A stretch of 64,000 bases of DNA, taken from positions 124,001-188,000 of the forward strand of contig JAQTOS010000001.1 of assembly GCA_028713225.1 (NCBI GenBank). The letters run 5' to 3'. The stretch is from Candidatus Altimarinota bacterium (GTDB lineage Bacteria > Patescibacteriota > Gracilibacteria > BD1-5 > UBA6164). Below the pieces are notes generated by a model. The model worked only from the letters and a program-made list of their open reading frames with translations, made no database searches and was not told the DNA's origin. Below, piece after piece: positions 52,227-61,310 of the stretch (the first letter of the stretch is position 1; the number at the start of each line of letters is the position of its first letter). The position numbers were made by a program, and so were the translations under genes.

Positions 52227-55200
52227 ATGAATAAAAACAAAATAAAGGCTTTCACATTAGTGGAATTAATAATAGTGATAACTATTCTGGCAATATTAGC
52301 TACTATAGGTTTTTTATCATATCAATGATATACTTCTGATGCTAGGGATTCATCAAGAATAACAAGCTTAAAAATAATACATGATTGATTAAGTATTTCA
52401 TATATACAAAAACAAATTTATCCTAGCCCAGACGAATATATAGATATATTATGAGTAGCAAAGCAATGATATATATGAGAAACAGTTTCAAAAACAATCA
52501 AATGAGCAGGATTTAAAGATCCTAAAGATTCTACTAATTATTTATATAACCTAGATTATACTTGAAAAAAAATTCAATTATGACGATTTTTAGAAAATAA
52601 TAATCAGCTACTACTTTCTAAAAATAATGATTTATTTATAAGTCAAGCATTTGCTTGAAATATAGATTATACAAATAGATATGTATATAGCGTATGAACT
52701 AAAGTAGGAATATTTTTAGATTCAACAACAAAAGCCCCATTAAATGAAAGAATATCTACTTGAAGTGTAGATTTAATAACAAATACAGGAACCTATATAG
52801 TGGTTTTTTCAAATAATAACTCAAACTCAGGGATAATATTAGGTTCAGGACAAAATTTACTTACAAATATATCAATAGTACAAAATTCTTGTGTACTTGG
52901 GAATACAGTAATAACAAGTGGGCAACAATTAAGTGCATATAATACAACTAGTGTAGCATATAATGCTACTTGTACCCCAATAACAAGAAGCTGTAGTAAT
53001 TGAATGCTATCTGGAGATATAAATTATAAGTATGATACTTGTTCTCTATCATCAGCTTTAAATTGTACAGTGACAACATATAGTTGATATACGGTTCCTG
53101 CTATAAACCATAATATTACACAAAATATAACTAAAAATATAACTTGATGAGTATCAGATATTTCAGTTTCTTGTGATAATGGAGCATTAACATATGGAAC
53201 AGAAAATACGAATTGTGATACAAACTATGTATTACAATGATGAATTTGTGCACAAGACTTATGTACATGAAGTGCTCCAGATTTCAGTATATCAAATTGA
53301 ACTCAGAAATTAAATGTATCTTGGATACATAATATAGTTCCATCACAATGTACATTTGTGTGCCAAGCTTGATATTATTGGAATACTACATCTTGTGCTC
53401 GAGCAAGTGCTTGATATATGGTAGCAACTCAGTGACAAATAACACAAACATCTTGTAATGTAAATAATCAATATCAAGATATAACGTGACAAACATCTTG
53501 TAAAACAGTAGATTCTGGGTACTACTCTACACCAGAATGAAATGTAGCACATACATGACAAACTCAATGTGAAGCAAATAATTATTGTTCTAACTGATTA
53601 AAAACATCTTGTCCTGTTTGAACAACAAGTCTAGCTGGCTCTACTAGTTCACGAGCTTGTATGATAAATCGATATACAGTAAGTTGAAGCTTCTGAACAA
53701 GTGCAAATTGAGCAACTATAAATGCATGTTGAAAAACAGCTACATTAGATACAAATTGAGCTTTTTCAATAACAGCAAATTACTGAACGACATGTAATAA
53801 TGCAGTAGCAACAAAAGCAAATTATACTTGTGTTACTACAAATAACTGACCAGCAAGCTTAATATCGAATATGACAAATATAGCTTGAAATTGTACAATA
53901 AATACACAAACTATATCTATTCCTAACTGATCTTGTACTCAAACACGGGATGATACTAATCAAGTTTGGGGGGCATGTACAAGTGGGATTTGTACAAATT
54001 GAGTAACTTGGAATTCTACAAATTGATGTACTCCTAAATATACTGTAACTTTTAATTCAAATTGATGAACAAGTATTTCTAGTCAGTTAATTTTAGAATG
54101 AGCAACTGCTACTACACCTACAAATCCAACAATAACAAACTATGGATTTGTATGATGGTATAGTGATTCTTGATTAACAAGTCTATATAATTTTTCTCAA
54201 GCTGTTACATCAAATATAACACTTTATGCAAAATGGAATTGTTCATTCAATGAATGTTTGGCTTATAATTATTATGTTATTAATTCAGATAACGCAGCTT
54301 TTCCAAATTGATGTAATAATTTATCTAATGCTACAACTAAATGTATATTAAAAATTGTTAGTTCAAACATATATGTAGCACCAGCTAGTACAGTAGATAA
54401 TGGTCAATTCTTAGATACATCATCAAAATATCTTTCTACTAATACAGAAGCTTGAATGATAGCTAATTCACCTACCACAACTTCAAATTTTATGAAAGAT
54501 GTATATTTATCTAGTCAATATAATTCCCAACAAGTGTCTAATCCTGGTTCTTCTATGACTCTTAATGATGATTTTGCTCCTAGGTATTGTAATAGTTTAT
54601 CAAAATTAGTACCAGTTCCTGGGTGAAAAAAACAATGGTATTTACCACCTAGAGATACTAATGGATTACTTGATATATCAAATAATAAAACAAAAACTGC
54701 TTTAACATCATCTCAATTATGATATACTTATTGGTCAAGTTATTTATATTCATATAGTACAACTCCTAATTTTTCTGCAACAAAATTATCTACATTTTCA
54801 AGTACGGTAAATTATCGTGCAAATTCCAGTGAATATGTTTTATGTATTGCATGACAAGATAGTCCAGATTATGTTGAAGATACAAATTCTCCATTCTTGT
54901 ACTGAAATATTAATAGGGTTGATAAATGTATTCGTTATTGATGAGGTACTATTACAATATGAACAAATACTTTTTGCAATAAATATATTCCGGATAGTAA
55001 TATAAAATATGTTTCAGATAAATCTCAAACTCTTTCATGTAGTACTTATAATTACACTAGTGTAGTTTGAACTATTAAAGCATTTTGAACAAGTGTTAAC
55101 GCAACATTAAATACTTGAGATCCTATAGCCACAACCAGTTGTAGTTCATATACTGGAGCGACAACACCTTATACATATGCAGTATGATTAGATTGATATT

Positions 55201-55466
55201 CTCATTATTTATATTCTTGAGTTTGAGGTTTACGATGAACATGTTTTAAACCTACATGATTTACTACTTATTGAGAATCATTTACTTTTTGGCTAGCTTG
55301 ATCTACTTTTAATTTTGCTAATTATTATTATGATAATTCTTATTTATATAGTGATTCAGCATGTACTGTGAAAGTTGACTGAGTTGCTTTATGATTAAAG
55401 ACTACTTGAACAAAACCAATTTGAATAACAAATACTGTTACAAAAGTATGACCATATAGTTATTAA
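52227..55466 (+). CDS. Pilin-like N-terminus fused to a large cysteine-rich adhesin-like region
   Basis: A 1,079-aa protein that begins MNKNKIKAFTLVELIIVITI, a type III prepilin signal with Phe+1 and Glu+5, but Ala instead of Gly before the cut. Residues 35-330 are Ser/Thr/Asn-rich. Residues 335-478 are cysteine-rich with spacing like GCC2/GCC3 growth-factor-receptor repeats (FVCQAGYYWNTTSC; KTSCPVGTTSLAG). Residues about 604-669 form one InlB-type B repeat (TVTFNSNGGTSISSQLI through YGFVGWYSDSG to NITLYAKW). Residues about 780-875 (RYCNSLSK; KKQWYLPPRDTNGLLDI; YTYWSSYLYS) resemble DUF1566/FISUMP domains. Tyr/Gly-rich end. Ordinary pilins are 120-250 aa, so this would make a pilus-anchored or tip adhesin (inference). 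Confidence 0.87.
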
Positions 55467-55521
55467 TTTTGTAAAATAATTTATATAAAAACATCAAAAA
55501 AATAACTTAAACAAAAAAGAT

Positions 55522-55549
55522 TTGATTTTTTAACAAAAAAAAATATAAT
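55522..55549 (+). promoter_or_regulatory. rpmF operon promoter with GC-rich start region
   Basis: TTGATT (55522-55527), 16 bases, TATAAT (55544-55549), then CTCGCGGT. The CGCGGT block is nearly the same as at the fusA promoter. Confidence 0.7.
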
Positions 55550-55591
55550 CTCGCGGTATAAAAAATTAACTTAATTTATAATTTAGAAAAT

Positions 55592-55816
55592 ATGAGTTTT
55601 TCACCTACTAAAAAGATGTCAAAATCTAGATCTAGAACTAGAACTAGTAACTGGATTAAATTAACTGCACTTAAATTAAAAAATAGAGTACAATTACAAT
55701 ATGAAAATGGTATTGCTATTGGTTTATCTCACTTCGCTTCACCTATTACTGGAATGTATAAAGGAAGAAAAGTAATAGATATTAAATCTAAGAAAAAATC
55801 AGTAACTAGAGTGTAA
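55592..55816 (+). CDS. rpmF: Ribosomal protein bL32, zinc-free form
   Basis: A 74-aa basic protein of the large ribosomal subunit. It begins SFSPTKKMSKSRSRTRTSNW, matching the PKxKTSKSR...RRxxW start of bL32, and ends GMYKGRKVID like the family's GYYKGRKVI. The four zinc-binding cysteines of the classic form are absent (SHFASPITGMY where HxxCPxCGxY is expected), so it belongs to the C-minus type. All four glycines are GGN, none UGA. It leads the unit with nusB, rnc and yggT. Confidence 0.9.
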   Translation: MSFSPTKKMSKSRSRTRTSNWIKLTALKLKNRVQLQYENGIAIGLSHFASPITGMYKGRKVIDIKSKKKSVTRV

Positions 55817-55843
55817 TTTTTCGAGAGGGGATTTAAGAAAATT

Positions 55844-55886
55844 AAAAAATTAACAATATTGGATTTTCCTTTATTGTTAATTTTTG
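55844..55886 (+). terminator. Terminator-like hairpin between rpmF and nusB
   Basis: AAAAATTAACAATA pairs with TATTGTTAATTTTT around a 13-base loop. As no clear promoter follows, it may partially end transcription so that rpmF RNA exceeds nusB RNA. Confidence 0.65.
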
Positions 55887-55913
55887 TTTATTAGTAAATT
55901 AAACTTTTTATAA

Positions 55914-56384
55914 ATGTCAAAATCAAGAACAAGAACTAGAAAATTCTTATTTCAAATGCTTTTTGCTAGAACTTTTTGAGAAGTAAATAAATTAGATTTG
56001 GTAGAATCTTTTTTTGAGTGAGTTTTTTCTTCTGAATTAGATATGGAATATGCAGATAAATTATTTGATATAATTGTTGAAAGAGAACAATTTTTGCTTA
56101 CAATAATAAAAAGATTTGCATCAAAATTCGATATAAGTACTATGCCAAAAGATGTAGTTTTTCCTATTTTTATAGCAAGCTCTGAAATGATTTTTTTGGA
56201 TGAAGAAATTCCATCTTCAGTTTCTATAAATGAAGCTATTGAATTAGCTAAAATTTATGGTGATAAATCATCAAAAAAATTGGTAAATGCAGTTTTAGAT
56301 AATATCTTAGCTCATATAGAGGAAATAAAAAAAGAGGAATTTACTAACCAAGATGCAGGATTTTCTTTTTTTAAAGAAATTTAA
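55914..56384 (+). CDS. nusB: Transcription antitermination factor NusB
   Basis: A 156-aa all-helical RNA-binding protein that works with S10 (NusE) on boxA in rRNA leader transcription. The N-terminus SRTRTRKFLFQMLFARTF matches the family's R..R..alQ.LY. The C-terminal part shows IFIASSEMIFLDEEIPSSVS, then INEAIELAKIYGDKSSKKLVN, which is the diagnostic NEAVELAK.yg....FVNGVL segment. ATG at 55914 is chosen because it begins this basic stretch. It is followed by rnc after 17 bases. Confidence 0.93.
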
Positions 56385-56401
56385 TAATTAATTATCGTCT
56401 T

Positions 56402-57136
56402 ATGGTAATATCAGAAAAATTAATCAAAAATGATTTCTATATAGATAGATATTCAAAACTTCTTTATGAACTTGGAATAGATTTCAAAAATATTGAATTT
56501 TATATTCAGGCTTTTATTCATCGTTCTATAATAAATGAAAAACCAGATATTTGAGAGCATAATGAAAGATTAGAATTTCTTTGAGATGCAGTTTTAGAAC
56601 TAGTTATCACTGAAAAATTATTTGTTGATTTCCCTTCAAAACCTGAATGAGAATTAACAGATATTAGAAGTGCTTTAGTTAGATGAAGAAATTTAGCTGT
56701 CGTTTCAAGAAAACTTGGATTTCAAGATTATCTTTTCCTATGAAAATGAGAAAATTTAGGATGATGAAGAGAAAATGATTATTTGCTTGCTAATGTGTGT
56801 GAATCATTAATTTGAGCTATATACTTAGATTTGTGATTAGAAGCTTCAAGAGACTTCATTTTGACTCAAGTATACACTACTTTGGAAACTATTTTAGAAA
56901 ATAGATTATTCAAAGATTATAAATCAATGATTCAAGAGTATGCTCAAGCAAAATACGGAAAAACTCCAGCTTATGAAGTTTTATCTGATATTTGACCAGA
57001 TCATGATAAAGTATTTACTTGCGGAGTTTATGTAGGAGAAAATCTTGTTTGAACTTGAGAATGATCTAGCAAGAAAAAAGCTCAAGAACAAGCGGCTGAA
57101 AATGCTTACTTGAACCAAGAATCTTGGAATATATAA
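56402..57136 (+). CDS. rnc: Ribonuclease III
   Basis: A 244-aa endonuclease that cleaves double-stranded RNA, including rRNA precursors. The signature is HNERLEFLGDAVLELVI near residue 60, with the Gly encoded by UGA, and the second acidic cluster is NVCESLIGAIYLDLG near 140. A dsRNA-binding domain ends the protein (KSMIQEYAQAKYGKTPAYEV; SSKKKAQEQAAENAY). The length is normal. The order rpmF-nusB-rnc links it to ribosome synthesis. Confidence 0.96.
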
Positions 57137-57157
57137 ATAACTAATCCTTATTAAAAT

Positions 57158-57445
57158 ATGCTAAATCTAATTTTTGCTTTAATTATTTTCTTAGAAATAA
57201 TATCATATTTGATTATTGCAGATGTAATTTTATCTTGGCTAAGTTTGGCTTGAGTAAAATTCAGGCCAGCAATAATTTCGGCTATTTTGGATCCAATGTA
57301 TCTAAATATAAAAAAAGTTTTTCCAACTACAATTTGACCACTTGATTTAACTCCAATAATTGTGCTTATTGCTATAAGTATAATAGAAACTATTATTTTC
57401 AATATATTTCCACAAGTTTGATGACTTATGAGTTTGATGAAATAA
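57158..57445 (+). CDS. YggT-family membrane protein
   Basis: A 95-aa protein with two membrane segments (LIFALIIFLEIISYLIIADV; IIVLIAISIIETIIFNIF) separated by a loop with RPAIISAILDPMYLNIKKVF and a PLDLTPIIVL segment. The LDPxxxxxRxxxPxxxxxDLSPI layout is that of YggT proteins, whose role is not settled. The stop TAA overlaps the first bases of the GC-rich palindrome. Confidence 0.85.
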
Positions 57446-57483
57446 AAAAGTAGTGAACGCGGGCCCGCATTCACTACTTTTTT
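57444..57483. repeat. GC-rich palindrome, repeat copy 2 (terminator-like)
   Basis: A 40-base palindrome with one mismatch. It shares GTAGTGAACGCGGGCCCGC and, after one changed base, TTCACTAC with the copy at 34725-34766. It overlaps the stop codons of both convergent genes, yggT and lysS, and has A and T tracts at its ends. Confidence 0.9.
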
Positions 57484-59068
57484 ACTCAGCTATATTTTCT
57501 TTCTTACTTTTCATAAGTGGAAATAAAACAGTATCTCTTAGATTTTGTTGTCCTGTTAGTAGAGCAATAATTCTGTCTACTCACATTCCCCAACCTGATT
57601 GTGGAGGCATTCCGTATTCCATAGCAAGTACGAAATCGTTGTCTGGAGCTGTTGCTTCTTCATCTCAGTCGGCTAAATATTTAGCTTGAGCATCAAAGTT
57701 TGCTTGTTGTTCAATTGGATCTACAAGTTCACTATATGCTTTTACTACTTCCCAACCATTTATTACAAGTTGAAATTGTTCTACTATATTTGAATTTGTA
57801 TCACTTGCTCTTGCAAGAGGTTGCATAGTTTTTGGATAATTATAGACAAAAGCTGGTCAAGTTATACTTGGTCTTAAGGCTTTTTTGTATAAATAATCTA
57901 TCATCGTTGTAAGTCACATTTTTTCAATTCAGTCTATTTTTACTCAAGTTTTAGCAATATCATCTTTTAATTTTGCTTCATCTCAAGGATTATAAGTAGA
58001 AACATCTATTCAAGTAACTTTTTTTACTCATTCTATATAGTCTATTTTTTCCCATTCTGTTGAAAAATCTACTTCTTTTTCAACTCCATTTTTATCCATT
58101 ACATTTATTTTTGGATTTAGTTTTAATTCGTTGAAAATATGGTCAAACATTTCTTTTGTGAATCTCATATTATCTTCAAAATTCCAATAAACGCAGTAAT
58201 GTTCTATAGATGTAAATTCTTGCATATGACTTGGATCTGATCCTTCATTTCTGAATTGTTTTCCGATTTCAAAAACTCTTTCAAATCTACCAACTGTAGC
58301 TTTTTTTAAGTTTACTTCTGGGGCAATTCTTAAGTAAAAATCTTCTTCAAAATCATTGTGATGAGTTGTAAATGGTTTTGCAGCTGCTCATGAAGCAGAA
58401 TTTCCAAGCACTGGAGTTTCTATTTCTATAAAATCATTTTTGTCATAAAAATCTCTTATAGATTTCACAAATTTACTTCTAAGTAAAAATCTGTCGTAAG
58501 CTTCGTCATCGCTTATTAATTGCAAATATCTTTGTCTATAAATTGTTTCTTCATCTGATAATCCATGAAATTTTTCAGGAAGTGGTCTAATCGCTTTTGA
58601 TAAAACTTGAAATTCTTTTACAAAAAGTGTTAATTCTCAATGTTTAGTTAAAAATAAATCTCAAATTACTCAGACATAATCTCAAACTTGGCAAAATTTT
58701 TCAGCTATTTTGAATGCTGATTTTTCTTCTCAAGCTATTATTATATTTTCAACTATTTCTTTTCCAGTATTGAATATTACTTTATCTCTCATAAAAGAAA
58801 TTTGAATATCTCAAGAAAAATCTCTTATTTTTCCAAAAACTAGTTTTCACATTCATCTACTTGATATAATTCTACCAGCAGTTTTAAATTCTCAAACAGC
58901 TCAATTTTCCATTAAGAAATCAACATCTTTGTAGTTTTCAGATTTAGTTTCTATTATTTTAGAAATATCTTGTTTTCATCTATAATTATTCGCATAGCAA
59001 ATAATTCAAGCTTCCATCATTTCTTGTATTTTTTTTTGTCTATCTAGGGATTCTCTAGGATATTCCAT
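57482..59068 (-). CDS. lysS: Lysyl-tRNA synthetase, class II
   Basis: A 528-aa aminoacyl-tRNA synthetase. The N-terminal OB-fold anticodon-binding domain covers about residues 45-150 (KLVFGKIRDFSGDIQISFMR). The class II catalytic core has motif 2 FEIGKQFRNEGSDPSHMQEF near residue 270 and motif 3 SGWGMGVDRIIALLTGQQNL near the C-terminus. IETPVLGNSAS is motif 1. The length is normal for LysS. It is a single-gene unit, divergent from the sensor kinase and convergent with yggT. Confidence 0.96.
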
Positions 59069-59106
59069 TTGTTTAAGTATTTTTATAATTTAAAATTTTG
59101 AAATTC

Positions 59107-59134
59107 ATTTTAATCATTTTTAGCTTAAAAACAA
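59107..59134 (-). promoter_or_regulatory. lysS promoter
   Basis: On the minus strand TTGTTT (59129-59134), 16 bases, TAAAAT (59107-59112), giving a leader of about 32 bases. Confidence 0.6.
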
Positions 59135-59212
59135 GGAAAAATTTGTAATTATTTCTAAATTTGATATTATCTAGGAAATGCCATTTATTAAAAAATAAAA
59201 TATAATTATTTT

Positions 59213-60763
59213 ATGCCAAATTCACTATTTAAATTTTCCTCACATTTTTCGTCTGATTTTTATAAAGCCATAGATGATTCTATGATTTTGTCGCTTACAG
59301 ACTTGGATTGAACTATAAAATATGTGAGTTCAGACTTTTGTAGAATTTCTTGATATTCTAAGGAAGAGCTTATAGGTCAAAATCATAGAATAGTTAAACA
59401 TCCTGATATGAGATGAAAAATTTTTGATCATATGCGGAATACTATAACATCAGGAAATACTCGGAGATGAATAATTAAAAATAGAAAAAAAGATTGAAAT
59501 TATTACTGGGTGAAAACAGTTGTAATTCCTTTGAAAAATGAAAATTGAGAAATAATTGAATATATTTCAATAAGAAATGATGTTACTAAACTAATAAATG
59601 CAATATTAGAAATAAATGATTATAAAAAAGCTATAGATTTTTCAGGTTATTTTATAAAACTTGATAATAATTGATTTATAAAGTTTATGAATAAAAAATT
59701 TATAAAAGCTATCTGATATAAAGAGTCAGAACTTTTATGAAAACCACTTTTGGAAGAAATTCTTTACGAAAGTATGTCTAGTATAGTTAGATGAAATCTA
59801 GATAAATTATATCATGATGTTTTATGAGTAGTACATTCAGATGAGAAGAATTATGAAGTAAAAGGAGTATTAAGTACACATAAACCATGGAAAGGGATAA
59901 TAAAAAATAAAACAAATTATTGAAATTTTATTCGGATTGATACTACTATTTTTCCAATATTTGATCAAGATAATAAAATAAAAGAGTATATAATAATAGC
60001 AACCGATGTAAGTGATTTAGAAAAATCTAAACAAAAATTGAAAATTTCTTATCATAAATTAAAGGAATTAGATGATAAGAAATCAGAGTTTTTAAATATT
60101 GCAAGTCACGAATTAAGAACTCCAATGACGGCTATTAGATGATATATATCTATGATGCTTGATTGAGATTTTTGAGAAATAAATGATACAATTAAACAAT
60201 ATTTAGGAAAGATTTTAAATAATTCACGAAAATTACTAGATCTTATAAATGATATGTTAGATTTAGCTAAATTAGAATCTTCAAGATTAAATCTTTTAGT
60301 TGATAATTTTGATATGCTAAAACTTATATGAGAAATAAGTGCTGAGTTAAAACCTCTAATTTTAGATAAAAAACACAGATTAGAACTTACTTCTTTATCT
60401 CCAGAGATTTTTGTAGAAACAGATAGGGATAAAATGAAACATGCTATAGTAAATCTTTTATCAAATGCTATAAAATTTACTCCTGATGTTTGAATTATAA
60501 AAATAGATTGTAGACAGGATGATTCTAGTGTTTATATAGAAATTTCTGATAATTGAATATGAATAAGTGAGAATAATCAAAAAATTATTTTTGAAAGATT
60601 TGGGCAAGTAAAAAATTCTTTAACTAGAGATATAAATTGAACGGGCTTAGGTCTACCAATAGTACAAAGCACAATTAATAGACTAGGTTGAGAACTTACT
60701 TTGATAAGTAGTGAGTGAAAATGATCTAAATTTACTATAAAAATACCATCTAAATTTATTTAA
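59213..60763 (+). CDS. PAS-domain sensor histidine kinase, apparently soluble
   Basis: A 516-aa kinase without a membrane helix. Two PAS domains are seen: about residues 15-135 (YVSSDFCRISGYSKEELIGQ; NYYWVKTVVIPLKNENGEI) and 140-270 (FMNKKFIKAIGYKESELLGK). A coiled linker leads to the HisKA domain with NIASHELRTPMTAIRGYIS and phosphoacceptor His near residue 298. The ATPase part shows HAIVNLLSNAIKFTPD (N box), SDNGIGIS with both Gly encoded by UGA, FERFGQV, and NGTGLGLPIV. The first PAS resembles Aer-type domains (NHRIVKHPDM), which bind flavin and sense redox state, a hint only. The response regulator follows 16 bases later. Confidence 0.92.
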
Positions 60764-60779
60764 TAATTTAAAAAGAATT

Positions 60780-61232
60780 ATGATTGCAAAAAAAATTCTT
60801 ATTGTTGAAGATGAACTGGATATAATTGACATCTATAAACTAAAGTTAGAAAAGGAGGGCTTTATTGTAGAAGTTGCAATGGACTGATTTGTCGCCTTAA
60901 CAAAGGCTTTAGAATTTCTCCCTGATTTGATTCTTCTTGATATAATGATGCCAAATATGAATGGATTTGATTCTCTTACTACTATAAGAAATCTAGCTCC
61001 AAGTTTAAAAGAAACTAAAATAATAATGTTTTCAAACTTAGGCTCTCAAAATGATATAGATAAAGCTATGTCTAGTTGAGCAGATTGATATTTAGTAAAA
61101 GCTAATAATACTCCAGCGGAATTAGTTTTAAAAATAAAAGACTTTTTAAATATGAATAGTTCCTCACATTTAGTTACTTGTCCACATTGTTGACATGAAA
61201 TTGATTATAATGATATCAAAATACAAAAATAG
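60780..61232 (+). CDS. Response regulator with C-terminal zinc knuckle
   Basis: A 150-aa protein: a CheY-like receiver (ILIVEDELDIIDIYK; phosphoacceptor Asp54 in LILLDIMMPN; MFSNLG; conserved Lys in YLVKANN) and a short tail with TCPHCGHEIDYNDIK. There is no DNA-binding output domain. The CPHCGH tail, two Cys and one His, may bind zinc or a partner. It is likely phosphorylated by the kinase upstream and acts through protein contact, perhaps on motility or pilus functions (inference). The stop is TAG. Confidence 0.9.
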
Positions 61233-61252
61233 GTCTTGTCAAAGCCTTTAGT

Positions 61253-61281
61253 TTGTTATTTTAATGAAAATATATTAAAAT
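61253..61281 (+). promoter_or_regulatory. Promoter of the coupling-ATPase gene
   Basis: TTGTTA (61253-61258), 17 bases, TAAAAT (61276-61281), 30 bases before ATG at 61311. Confidence 0.55.
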
Positions 61282-61310
61282 ATTACAAAATATTTATAAA
61301 AACCATATTT

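Noticed and set aside
53343-53567. Minus-strand frame rich in cysteine
   Set aside because: It is the mirror of the cysteine-rich part of the pilin-fused protein and has no start context of its own.
57453-57689. Plus-strand frame beginning inside the GC-rich palindrome, and its mirror at 57151-57474
   Set aside because: Both start from the palindrome's own bases and are antisense to lysS or yggT.
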